Assembly (NCBI GenBank): GCA_964392345.1
Contig: CAYMPQ010000038.1
Coordinates: 1 to 16,212 of the forward strand
Direction: 5' to 3'
Length of the DNA stretch: 16,212 nucleotides
Source: JAUVXY01 sp964392345
GTDB lineage: Bacteria > Actinomycetota > Humimicrobiia > Humimicrobiales > Humimicrobiaceae
The notes beneath the pieces are model-generated. The model searched no databases. It worked only from the letters and a program-made list of their open reading frames with translations, and had not been told where the DNA came from. Below are positions 1-7,010 of this stretch, in pieces. Both the position numbers and the translations under genes were made by a program. How positions within the stretch are numbered: the stretch's first letter is position 1; each line of letters begins with the position of its first letter.

Positions 1-125
1 CGAATTGCTTTATTAATAATCTATATGAAACGGTATCGTTGCCTCATAAATAAAATCTAAACAAAATTATGGGAAAATATCCCTATATTGTAAAGAAAAG
101 ATAAATTCTTTAGATGTAGGGAGGA

Positions 126-839
126 ATGAAGATGTTAGATATGAGGCAGAAAAAAGCAGTAACAAAGCAGCTTAAGAAAAGATACACTAGGGCAACCAAA
201 AAGAAGAAAGGTATCATGCTTGATGAGTTTTGCGCTACAACTGGATATAACAGATCTTATGCATCCTGGGTACTTAAGATAAAAAAGGATAAGGTGTTGG
301 GATATATGACAACCGGCGGCAAGACAATAAAATTTGTTGCAGCAAAAAAGAAAGCCAAGAAAAAGGGAAGGCCAAGGATATATACTTATGATGTATTTTT
401 AGCCCTTAGGAGAATATGGGTGATATTTGATTTTATCTGCGGCAAGCGCCTTGCTCCTTTTATGGCCGAAGCTGTAGAAAAACTTAAAAAACATAAAGAA
501 CTAAAAACAACAAATGAAGTAGACAAAAAGCTAACCAAAATGTCAGCTTCCACAATTGACAGGCTGCTAAAGCCAGAAAAGAATAAGTTCAGGCTGGGCA
601 AAGGAATATCCGGCACAAAGCCCGGAACACTTCTTAAGAACCAAATTCCTATAAGGACCTTTGCAGACTGGGATGATGCTGTGCCCGGATTTACCGAATG
701 CGATCTTGTGGGCCATGACGGCGGAAATAACTCTGGAGACTTCATACAGAGCCTTAATTTCGTTGACATAGCTACATGCTGGGAGACTCAACAGCAGCAT
801 GCAAGAATAAGGCCCAGGTACATGTATTTGAAGCGCTGA
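126..839 (+). CDS. Transposase, N-terminal part (frame-disrupted)
   Basis: This is the N-terminal half of a DDE/integrase-core transposase. It has a very basic, Lys-rich N-terminus, a helix-turn-helix-like segment (EFCATTGYNRSYASWVL), a basic linker (KKKGRPR) and then the start of the catalytic core with the first acidic residue in ECDLVGHDGG. Sense continues to the conserved NFVDIAT.W stretch, after which the frame runs into unrelated residues and stops at 837-839. The rest of the core continues in the -1 frame from about 790-805. The AGGGAGG at 118-124 is only 1 nt from the ATG at 126 but 7 nt from the ATG at 132, so the real start is probably 132. No slippery heptamer occurs in the overlap, so a mutation or sequence error is more likely than programmed frameshifting. 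Confidence 0.8.
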   Translation: MKMLDMRQKKAVTKQLKKRYTRATKKKKGIMLDEFCATTGYNRSYASWVLKIKKDKVLGYMTTGGKTIKFVAAKKKAKKKGRPRIYTYDVFLALRRIWVIFDFICGKRLAPFMAEAVEKLKKHKELKTTNEVDKKLTKMSASTIDRLLKPEKNKFRLGKGISGTKPGTLLKNQIPIRTFADWDDAVPGFTECDLVGHDGGNNSGDFIQSLNFVDIATCWETQQQHARIRPRYMYLKR

Positions 840-1396
840 GGGCCATCATAGCCAGGTTTCCCTTTGACGTAGCAGGAATTGACTCTGATAATGGTTCTGA
901 GTTTATAAATGATATTATGCTCCGCTATTGTAAAGAAAATGAAATTACCTTTACCAGATCGCGTCCATACAAGAAAAATGATTCATGTTTTGTAGAGCAG
1001 AAAAATTACAGTGTTGTGAGAAGAAATGTGGGCTATCTTAGATATGATACCGATAAGGAGCTTCGTACTTTAAATGAGCTCTATATCTATCTGGACAGCT
1101 ATGTAAACTATTTCCAGCCTGTTTTAAAGCTTGTCTCAAAGATAAGGGTGGGAAGTAAGGTAACAAAGAAATATGATAAGGCAAAGACCCCATTTAGAAA
1201 GGTGCTTGATTCAGAGCATGTTGATGATAAAATAAAGGAAAGTCTAAAGAGAGAATATGATAGCCTAAATCCAGCAGAGCTTAAAAGAAAGATCGCAAGA
1301 TTGCAGGATAAGCTTCTTAAACTAAATACATTAAAACAGAAGGTGAAAAAGGAAATGGTTATAAATGAGGTGGCTTACGGACATATCAAGGGATAG
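776..1396 (+). CDS. Transposase, C-terminal part (frame-disrupted)
   Basis: This is the C-terminal half of the same transposase, in the -1 frame relative to the first half. It holds the second and third catalytic acids: Asp in GIDSDNGSEFIND and Glu in CFVEQKNYSVVRR, then a conserved tail (YFQPVLKLVSK) and a Lys-rich coiled-coil-like C-terminus (AELKRKIARLQDKLLKLN). Homologous sense begins around KNKAQVHVFEAL (about 803 onward). The frame is open only from 767, after a TGA at 764-766, so the nominal ATG at 776 is probably not a real start. Without frame restoration the element cannot make a full DDE enzyme. The stop codon lies in the left arm of an inverted repeat (1390-1398 with 1422-1430). 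Confidence 0.75.
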   Translation: MLGDSTAACKNKAQVHVFEALRAIIARFPFDVAGIDSDNGSEFINDIMLRYCKENEITFTRSRPYKKNDSCFVEQKNYSVVRRNVGYLRYDTDKELRTLNELYIYLDSYVNYFQPVLKLVSKIRVGSKVTKKYDKAKTPFRKVLDSEHVDDKIKESLKREYDSLNPAELKRKIARLQDKLLKLNTLKQKVKKEMVINEVAYGHIKG

Positions 1397-1430
1397 TACA
1401 TCTATTTTACTCTCTCTATGTTACTATCCC
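1390..1430 (+). terminator. Hairpin overlapping the transposase stop codon
   Basis: GGGATAGTA at 1390-1398 is perfectly complementary to TACTATCCC at 1422-1430, with a 23-nt AT-rich loop that can extend the stem through ACA/TGT with a one-base bulge. It sits over the TAG stop of the transposase. It may end transcription or block read-through, but no T-run follows the stem, so a canonical Rho-independent terminator is not shown. Confidence 0.35.
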
Positions 1431-1449
1431 TCAGTATATGCAGTATATG

Positions 1450-1512
1450 TTTTGTTTAGATTTATTTATGAGGCAACGTATTAGCTTTCGTTTAGATTTA
1501 TTTATGAGGCAA
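1450..1512 (+). repeat. Two tandem copies of the IS right-end motif
   Basis: GTTTAGATTTATTTATGAGG followed by CAA occurs at 1454-1476 and again at 1490-1512. The copies are separated by 13 nt. Both are inverted copies of the left end at 39-60. Paired end motifs of this kind are typical of multiple transposase binding sites, or may result from nested or shifted insertion. Confidence 0.85.
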
Positions 1513-1569
1513 TAGGAATAGAAAACTAAGGGATTTTAAAAATAGAAAGGATAGTACCGGGAGGTTAAT

Positions 1570-2142
1570 ATGAAATTAAAATATAGGGCAAGCACCTTAG
1601 TAGCAGCAATAATAGTTTTTGCAGTAATGATAGGCTGCATGTCGTGTTATGCAGAACCAGCAAAAGAATGTCCTGAAGATTTAACTGTTAAGTTCTACTG
1701 GTCCACACCCCCGCTTTCACCAGAATATAACTATTACTACGGAATAACTATAGGCCCTGGTTTGCAGGGATTATTTGAATATCAGCCGGGTTATCCAGAT
1801 ACATCGTGGGAACCACTTTCTCCGGATGTCTGGGAGGTAAGTTTTGAAGTTTCTCATGACCAGGTGGACTATTTTTATCAGTTACTTATAGAAAACGATT
1901 TATTTAAGAGGAAATGGGAAACAACTGATGAAGTAGCAATAGGCGGAAGCAGCAGCAGTATTAAAATTATAGCCAATGGCAGAAAGTATGATAAGATACC
2001 GGGTGAGTCAGAGATAAAACCAGAAGATAGAAAAAAAGTTGATGCAGTTTTAGATTATGTAAGAGAAATAGTACCAACAAATATCTGGGAAGAGATGGAA
2101 GAGCTACAGAGACAGTTTGAAGAATCTTATATTGATGAATAA
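1570..2142 (+). CDS. Putative lipoprotein of unknown function
   Basis: A 190-residue exported protein. The N-terminus is a clear signal peptide (MKLKYRAS followed by a hydrophobic run to about residue 22) ending in a lipobox-like VMIGC (Cys23), with a second Cys at 26. The mature part is acidic with a YYYGITIGPG segment and a C-terminal half (residues about 90-165) alternating predicted helix and strands (DQVDYFYQLLIENDLF, then SSIKIIANGRKYDKI, then a helix). This reminds me of small secreted DUF6438-like proteins, but the match is only by impression. GGGAGG at 1559-1564 is well spaced before the ATG. The gene lies just downstream of the insertion sequence; its own promoter is not obvious, so the element may have displaced it or may drive it. 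The C-terminus converges on the minus-strand gene ending at 2200. Confidence 0.7.
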   Translation: MKLKYRASTLVAAIIVFAVMIGCMSCYAEPAKECPEDLTVKFYWSTPPLSPEYNYYYGITIGPGLQGLFEYQPGYPDTSWEPLSPDVWEVSFEVSHDQVDYFYQLLIENDLFKRKWETTDEVAIGGSSSSIKIIANGRKYDKIPGESEIKPEDRKKVDAVLDYVREIVPTNIWEEMEELQRQFEESYIDE

Positions 2143-2199
2143 ATAATCATATAAATCTCTGGTACAGGAAAAATTCTTTATAGTTAAGGTGCAGTATTT

Positions 2200-3276
2200 T
2201 TATTTGATATACTGTGCTCCATTTAAAGGAGCATAACTCCATTTGTCATCAGGCATTTTCTGCAAATAATTAAGTTCAAATTCATTGCTGTGATTTTGAT
2301 AATATTCATAAAATTCTGGAGTAATCTCATAGACTTCATCTGTTTGTGGATTATACAACCTGCTGTATCCCAGTGTAGCATCACTTTGCTTTTCAGATAT
2401 CCTTTGTTCTGATTCAAGCTTGTTTTCCCATACCTCCATTATAGTATCAGAGCTCTGGTCCAGTATTCTGCCTGCTTCCAATGCTCCGGCGGCTGCATTA
2501 TTCTGAGCCTGTATGCAGGCATTCACATATTCGGAGCTTACCGTAAAAGACTTAAGACTCTGCAGCAGTGAAGGAACAATTAAATCAAGCAGACCTTTGG
2601 GAGCAGTAATACCGGTAAACATCATTCCATATCCCAAACCAAAAACATCTGCGGTTACTATATAAAAATATCCTTCCCCTAATTTATTGTTTTGCCTAAA
2701 TTCTGCCCTTATTAGTTTTGCATCACTAATATAGGATGGTTTACCGGAAATTGATTGTTTGTTTATTATTTTAACTTCATCTATGATCGGAACTTCTGGA
2801 AATGCCTGCTGGAAAAAAGAAGTGCGGGCAAGGATACCAAAATTCTTTAAATAATTTTCAGCAGTTAATGGATTTACTACAGGACTTTCAAACCATAAAA
2901 TATCATAGCCACCCATATCCATATAATTCTTATCGTTTTCCTTTAGTTGTTGGCGGGTGTAAACCGGTCCAGCTTCTGAAAAATAAAAAAGCTGCTTTAA
3001 TTCTGTGTAAGGATCCCTTGACAGTACTGATTTGGTAGAACACTCACCTCCGCTGTAAATATTCCAGCCAAGAGGTATGTTTATGGATATAGCATTATCT
3101 CCCCACGGGATTAATTGCAATAACTCTGTTTTAGCAATACTGCCTATTGATGCTTCATAAATTTTTGGTTCTGGCTGATTTTGTTTTGTTTCTACAGAAA
3201 CTTCTTTTGTACAGCCAATACAAAAAATAATAGTAAAAAGTACAAAAGGTATAATTGCTTTTATTATTTTACTCAT
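2200..3276 (-). CDS. Putative lipoprotein of unknown function
   Basis: A 358-residue exported protein with a signal peptide (MSKIIKAIIPFVLFTIIFCI) and a lipobox IGC (Cys22), followed by a short polar linker. Residues about 50-240 form one globular region with the marked stretch IPLGWNIYSGGECSTKS, then FYFSEAGPVY and MDMGGYDILWFESPVVNP. Residues about 250-355 form a second region containing KQSDATLGYSRLYNPQTDEV and YQNHSNEFELNYLQKMPDD. I recall similar uncharacterised clostridial proteins but know no function and claim none. It follows the larger lipoprotein gene on the same strand with a 35-nt gap, so the two are probably co-transcribed. The ribosome binding site is weak (GCAGAG before the ATG). 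Confidence 0.7.
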   Translation of the reverse strand: MSKIIKAIIPFVLFTIIFCIGCTKEVSVETKQNQPEPKIYEASIGSIAKTELLQLIPWGDNAISINIPLGWNIYSGGECSTKSVLSRDPYTELKQLFYFSEAGPVYTRQQLKENDKNYMDMGGYDILWFESPVVNPLTAENYLKNFGILARTSFFQQAFPEVPIIDEVKIINKQSISGKPSYISDAKLIRAEFRQNNKLGEGYFYIVTADVFGLGYGMMFTGITAPKGLLDLIVPSLLQSLKSFTVSSEYVNACIQAQNNAAAGALEAGRILDQSSDTIMEVWENKLESEQRISEKQSDATLGYSRLYNPQTDEVYEITPEFYEYYQNHSNEFELNYLQKMPDDKWSYAPLNGAQYIK

Positions 3277-3311
3277 TACTCTGCAAATCTATTTTTATAT
3301 CTTTAATTATA

Positions 3312-4592
3312 CTATCTAAGCTGCAACGAATCTATAATACCATAATATATAGGCTGCCCTGTATCATAGTAATCAGATCTTACTGTAGTAAATAATACAT
3401 AAAGCCTATTATCATTTTCAAAGAATGCTGTCGCTGTAGCCCATTCAGTATTATCTTGGTCATTATATATATACACAAAATCACAGTATGGTATACCATT
3501 TTCTGTTACAGACTCATTTTCCTGTGTATCAATCAATTCCCAGTTATTATCAACTGCTATTCCAGAGTTCATTTCATCAGTAAACTCTGGTAATTGCTCT
3601 TTTGGAAGATAATCGCCAGTAGAGCTGACCATAAAAAGAAAACCTACAGGTAAATCATCAGATGGTGCAACCAAATTTACTTCAAGACTATCAGCATCGT
3701 CTATCTCTGTATATGTCCAATCATCCGGCACTGCAAATAATACACCATATTTATCATTAGAATATGTATTTCCCTGAGTGAAAATATCTTCCCACGCTTC
3801 TGCTCCTGTAACCTCAAAATCATATGTATCATGTAAATCATCATTTAAATATATTTCTACAGTATAGTCACCTGGCAGTAAATATCCATCTTCTCCTTCA
3901 AAACTAAAAGCAGCCCACATGGGTTCATACAAATCCTCGTCCATATCAGCTACAGTTTCTACAATCAAATTACCATTGTTATCATACCATTTTGCTTTAA
4001 GACTATTTCCTAAAATAAAATAATTAATTCTAATACAAGCATATATAATCTCTGCAGGGCTAAATTGTTGCGTTTTATTTGCAGGGGCAAAATCTTCATC
4101 TACCTGATTTGCAAGCGATACTTCTGAAATCTTAACTTCAGGTTTTTTAACTGTAAAATTAGCAGTCTTTATTAACTCTCCGTTATGATAAAAATCAACT
4201 TTATAATTTCCTGGCAGTATAATTATACCCTCTCCAGTCAGATTACTAGAAGAATATGCACATCCATCAAAATAACCACTTTCACCTTCAGCATATTCTC
4301 CAGTTTTATCAAGAGCGTCTTCTCCAGTATCAGTATTTATCCAGTTAAATCGATAGCTATCTCCTCCTTTAACACCAAAATATTCTATAGTTGCGGATAC
4401 CTTTTTGGCTTCAATATTAAATTCACTCTTAGCATTTATTGGTTCAAGTGTATCCTGATTTACATCCTCACAAATAACTAAATCTCCAAAAGAAAGTTCT
4501 GGTGTGCAGGAAGTTGTAAAAGGTATCAAGCTAAGTATAAAAATTACTGATAGCAAGAGGACTAAAGATTTTTTCAACTTTATTCTTTTCAT
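3312..4592 (-). CDS. Lipoprotein, two Ig-like repeats and a PsbP/Mog1-like domain
   Basis: The open frame extends upstream to 4646, but the start at 4592 (MKRIKLKKSLVLL) is chosen because an AAGAAGGA ribosome binding site precedes it and a signal peptide follows at once; the lipobox is FTTSC (Cys29). Residues about 35-148 and 153-262 are two related beta-rich repeats: compare ILPGNYKVDFYHNGELI with LLPGDYTVEIYLNDDLH, and GDSYRFNWINTDTGE with GNSLKAKWYDNNGNL. Residues about 275-426 (SNDKYGVLFAVPDDWTYTE to GIIDSLQLR) have the look of PsbP/Mog1/DUF1795-type domains found in many surface lipoproteins. The function is unknown; a surface binding role is inferred. It is the first gene of a two-gene minus-strand operon, with a 9-bp inverted repeat in its leader. 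Confidence 0.75.
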   Translation of the reverse strand: MKRIKLKKSLVLLLSVIFILSLIPFTTSCTPELSFGDLVICEDVNQDTLEPINAKSEFNIEAKKVSATIEYFGVKGGDSYRFNWINTDTGEDALDKTGEYAEGESGYFDGCAYSSSNLTGEGIIILPGNYKVDFYHNGELIKTANFTVKKPEVKISEVSLANQVDEDFAPANKTQQFSPAEIIYACIRINYFILGNSLKAKWYDNNGNLIVETVADMDEDLYEPMWAAFSFEGEDGYLLPGDYTVEIYLNDDLHDTYDFEVTGAEAWEDIFTQGNTYSNDKYGVLFAVPDDWTYTEIDDADSLEVNLVAPSDDLPVGFLFMVSSTGDYLPKEQLPEFTDEMNSGIAVDNNWELIDTQENESVTENGIPYCDFVYIYNDQDNTEWATATAFFENDNRLYVLFTTVRSDYYDTGQPIYYGIIDSLQLR

Positions 4593-4620
4593 AATTATTT
4601 CATCCTTCTTTTTATAAATA

Positions 4621-4653
4621 TTAATCTTTAGTAAATATATATACAAAGATTAA
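4621..4653 (-). promoter_or_regulatory. Inverted repeat in leader of lipoprotein operon
   Basis: TTAATCTTT at 4621-4629 and AAAGATTAA at 4645-4653 form a perfect 9-bp inverted repeat with a 15-nt AT-rich spacer, 29 bp upstream of the start at 4592. TATAAT-like sequences lie just upstream of it on the minus strand (about 4655-4672). It could be an operator or a leader hairpin; which one cannot be told. Confidence 0.4.
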
Positions 4654-4769
4654 TTATATATTATATTACTTTAAAATAATAATCAAGTAAACTATTGAAC
4701 CAACTTTTGATTTTATCAAATTGGCAGCATCCCTAATATCTGCTACATGCTGTAGCCAGGACAGGGTTG

Positions 4770-4898
4770 TTATTTCTTAAAAATTTCAATATATTCAGAG
4801 AATGAAGCCCAATCAAGGTCAGATTGTTCTATGCCTTTTACTCTGTAGATATAATCTATTGTAACTTCAGGCTCAATACTGTGCCCAATAATAGCAGC
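4770..4898 (-). pseudogene. Remnant of an unidentified coding sequence
   Basis: The 4647-4944 gap is otherwise featureless AT-rich sequence, but on the minus strand a 42-codon open stretch between stops reads like real protein: GHSIEPEVTIDYIYRVKG, then IEQSDLDWASFSEYIEIFKK and a TAA at 4770-4772. An in-frame stop (4899-4901) lies directly upstream and there is no start codon, so it looks like the surviving C-terminal end of a deleted gene. I do not recognise the family. Confidence 0.4.
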
Positions 4899-4944
4899 TT
4901 AAGTATTTGATAATATTTTAATTTATTATATCATATTTTTAATT

Positions 4945-5000
4945 ACCCCAATTATTTACAAGCTTTTTTCGTATATGTGTATTAAAATTATAAAAAGCAG
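4945..5000 (+). promoter_or_regulatory. SigI-type promoter candidate of the serpin gene
   Basis: ACCCCA at 4945-4950 and CGTATA at 4970-4975 are separated by 19 nt. The whole block from ACCCCAATTATTTACA through AAATTATAAAAAGCAG recurs upstream of the DUF4349 gene (14953-15006). ACCCC-like -35 and CGWA-like -10 elements are what has been described for SigI-type sigma factors. An alternative is a housekeeping promoter using TTTACA at 4955-4960, though no good -10 lies at 17 nt in this copy. GGAGG at 5002-5006 follows as the ribosome binding site. Confidence 0.55.
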
Positions 5001-5014
5001 CGGAGGAGCTAAAA

Positions 5015-6259
5015 ATGAGAAAGAAAATATTAATTCTGGCAACAGCAATACTTACAATAGTTCTACTTGTAAGCACTGCAGCAGTATTTAGCAAGTGCTC
5101 AAAAGAGGAAGAAGTTTCAAGCAAAGAGTCTGATAAAATTGTAGAGGCAGTTGATGCAAATCTTGTAGATGGCAATACTGAATTTTCATTTAAGATTTTT
5201 AAAGAGCTAATTTTAGAGGATAAGGATAAGAATGTATTTATATCACCTCTTTCAATTTCAACTGCTCTTGCTATGGCATACAATGGAGCAGAAGGGGAGA
5301 CCTGGAAAGCTATGGCAGAGGCTCTGGGAATTGACGGCATCGGCCTTGAGAAGCTGAATCAGGGTTTTAAAGATCTTATGGTCGGCATCCAGAATGCAGA
5401 CAGCGAAATTGAGTTAAGCGTAGCAAATTCAATCTGGCTGAGAGAAGGCTCCGGCTGTAAAGAAGATTTTATAGATAGAAACAGGAGATATTTTGCCGCG
5501 GAGGTAGAAGAGATTGATTTTTCAAGTCCTGATGCTCCGGATATTATTAATAGCTGGATTAAAGAAGCAACTAAGGGAAAGATTGAAGAGATGATAACTG
5601 AAATCCCCATGGAGATTGTAATGTATCTTATAAATGCTATTTATTTTAAAGGTAACTGGACGTATGAATTTGATGAAGATGCAACCAGAGAAGAAGATTT
5701 CTATCTTTTAGATGGAAGCATAAAAAAAGTGCCAATGATGTCCCAGGGGGAAGACTTGATGTACTTTAAGGGCGATAATTTTTCAAGTGTAAGACTTCCA
5801 TACGGAGAGGAAAAAATTGCAATGTACGTAGTTCTGCCTGACGAGGGAGTTTGGCCTGATGATGTTATAAGCTCTTTTAGTGCTGAGAAATGGAATGAAT
5901 ATACAAAGTCATTCAATGAGACAAATGTATCAATTCTTATGCCAAAATTTAAGATGGAATACGGCATTAAGCTGCTTAATGATGCACTTACAAGTCTTGG
6001 CATGGGGGTTGCTTTTAGTGATTCAGCTGATTTTAGCGGCATTGGTCCTGATATTTTTATATCAAGAGTGCTTCACAAAGCAGTAATTGAGGTAAATGAG
6101 AAGGGAAGCGAAGCAGCCGCAGTAACTGTAGTGGAAATGGCAGAGACTGCCATGCCAATGGATATTGTTGAATTTACAGTTAACAGGCCATTTATATTTG
6201 TAATTGCTGACGGGAGGTCGGGGAGCATATTGTTTATTGGAAAAGTTGTAAATCCTTAA
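5015..6259 (+). CDS. Serpin (serine protease inhibitor), exported
   Basis: A 414-residue serpin, a suicide inhibitor that traps serine or cysteine proteases through its reactive-centre loop. The N-terminus is a hydrophobic signal or anchor (residues 4-25) with SKC (Cys28), a poor lipobox, then an acidic linker (EEEVSSKESD) and the serpin fold from about residue 45 to the end. Visible hallmarks are FISPLSISTALAMAYNGAEG, LINAIYFKGNW, the hinge EVNEKGSEAAAVT (small residues, as expected of an inhibitory serpin) and the C-terminal signature FTVNRPFIFVIADG. Counting from Gly364 as P15 puts P1-P1' near Thr378-Ala379, give or take one, so trypsin-like targets are unlikely. It is monocistronic. A weak hairpin (6258-6263 with 6275-6280, then TTT) follows the stop. 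Its last 72 bases recur in the pseudogene at 10247-10318. Confidence 0.95.
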   Translation: MRKKILILATAILTIVLLVSTAAVFSKCSKEEEVSSKESDKIVEAVDANLVDGNTEFSFKIFKELILEDKDKNVFISPLSISTALAMAYNGAEGETWKAMAEALGIDGIGLEKLNQGFKDLMVGIQNADSEIELSVANSIWLREGSGCKEDFIDRNRRYFAAEVEEIDFSSPDAPDIINSWIKEATKGKIEEMITEIPMEIVMYLINAIYFKGNWTYEFDEDATREEDFYLLDGSIKKVPMMSQGEDLMYFKGDNFSSVRLPYGEEKIAMYVVLPDEGVWPDDVISSFSAEKWNEYTKSFNETNVSILMPKFKMEYGIKLLNDALTSLGMGVAFSDSADFSGIGPDIFISRVLHKAVIEVNEKGSEAAAVTVVEMAETAMPMDIVEFTVNRPFIFVIADGRSGSILFIGKVVNP

Positions 6260-6479
6260 GATTAAGATAGTTAAAATCTTTTTAAAAACCTTTTATCCCT
6301 AAACTTAAGTAATTAATTTAGATCTTGAAGGTAAAATTGCATAAATCGTTATTTTGGGCTTACAAAAAATCTATATTATGGTCTATTTAAAATTTTTTGG
6401 AAAAACATCGATCTTTAACCTTTAATTATTATCCAGATCTATTGTTTTAATAGATAAATTATCATATTTATTATTGGTA

Positions 6480-6530
6480 ACAATCAATTGATAAAATAGT
6501 ATTGTTAAATTTATTAATTGATTGTATAAT
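6480..6530 (+). promoter_or_regulatory. Toxin-antitoxin promoter with inverted-repeat operator candidate
   Basis: TTGTTA at 6502-6507, a 17-nt spacer and TATAAT at 6525-6530 form a good housekeeping promoter 42 nt before the toxin start. A 10-bp perfect inverted repeat flanks it: ACAATCAATT at 6480-6489 and AATTGATTGT at 6516-6525, the second arm touching the -10 box. This is a natural site for autorepression by the HTH antitoxin. The rest of 6260-6571 is AT-rich with only a small hairpin at 6437-6455 and no gene that I can see. Confidence 0.6.
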
Positions 6531-6571
6531 TACTAAAATTTCAAATAATTTTTAACCAGGAGTTGGAAAAT

Positions 6572-6970
6572 TTGGATGATGAAAGTAGTTTTACAGAGGA
6601 TATTGAAGATGTGAAATTTTTTTTAAAAAAACTAAACCATTTTTTAAATGATGATAATTGTCAGCTGGACGTACAAATGAATAGAAATGGGCAAGATCAA
6701 TTAGACCCTAATTCTACAAAAAATACTATTATTGATCTTGATTATAAAAGAGAAGATATAAGAGAAGAATTATTATCTTTAAAAACAAGTGATTATATCA
6801 AAACTGTTAAAGATAAAAACCGCCAGGATTCATCCGACTACAGAGTTTTTTCAAAAATGATTAAATATAGAGACATATATATAAAATTAAAAATACATAG
6901 CGTTAATAAGATTCACCTAATGTCTTTTCACTATCCAAATTTTGCTATTGAGGATAAACCATATAAATAA
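6572..6970 (+). CDS. MqsR-like type II toxin (probable mRNA interferase)
   Basis: A 132-residue protein. The TTG at 6572 is chosen because AGGAG at 6558-6562 is 9 nt away, whereas the TTG at 6563 abuts it. The C-terminal half lines up by eye with MqsR: LDYKREDIREELLSLKTSDY matches the MqsR stretch containing LDFDGMCNVIIGL and SDFYKS, and RDIYIKLKIH plus IHLMSFHY matches VYLKITVIHDVLIVSFKEK. Lys77 and Tyr103 occupy the places of the MqsR catalytic Lys56 and Tyr81; the Lys96 position appears to be His. The N-terminal 50 residues are extra compared with the roughly 98-residue MqsR. MqsR is a ribosome-independent RNase of RelE-like fold. The antitoxin gene follows after 40 nt. The family call is by recognition and gene context, not by search. 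Confidence 0.65.
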   Translation: MDDESSFTEDIEDVKFFLKKLNHFLNDDNCQLDVQMNRNGQDQLDPNSTKNTIIDLDYKREDIREELLSLKTSDYIKTVKDKNRQDSSDYRVFSKMIKYRDIYIKLKIHSVNKIHLMSFHYPNFAIEDKPYK

Positions 6971-7010
6971 ATCTAATAAAAATGTTTAAAAATTAAAGTA
7001 GGAGGCTGAA

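Larger units (their letters stand above)
5..1512 (+). mobile_element. Insertion sequence, DDE transposase, paired terminal repeats
   Basis: One transposase reading unit is enclosed by inverted terminal motifs. The inner left end at 37-66 (CGTTGCCTCATAAATAAAA, then TCTAAACAAAA) matches the reverse complement of 1450-1478 except for one extra A. A second copy of the right end lies just outside, at about 1485-1512 (GTTTAGATTTATTTATGAGG core). A degenerate second left copy is visible at about 5-31 (roughly 21 of 28 positions when aligned to the outer right copy). The element is therefore either about 1.44 kb (37-1478) or about 1.5 kb (5-1512). No convincing target-site duplication is seen: TAT at 34-36 and 1479-1481 is too short to trust, and only four bases lie outside position 5. 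I do not recognise the ISfinder family with certainty; the protein is of the integrase-core (rve) type often filed as ISNCY. Confidence 0.8.

Noticed and set aside
767..839. Programmed -1 frameshifting in the transposase
   Set aside because: No X XXY YYZ heptamer is present in the overlap in the correct phase, and no strong downstream stem was seen.
34..1481. TAT target-site duplication around the inner IS ends
   Set aside because: Three AT-rich bases can match by chance, and it conflicts with the outer end copies.
4593..4646. Upstream ATG at 4646 for the Ig-repeat lipoprotein
   Set aside because: The extra residues cover the inverted repeat, lack a ribosome binding site and would bury the signal peptide.
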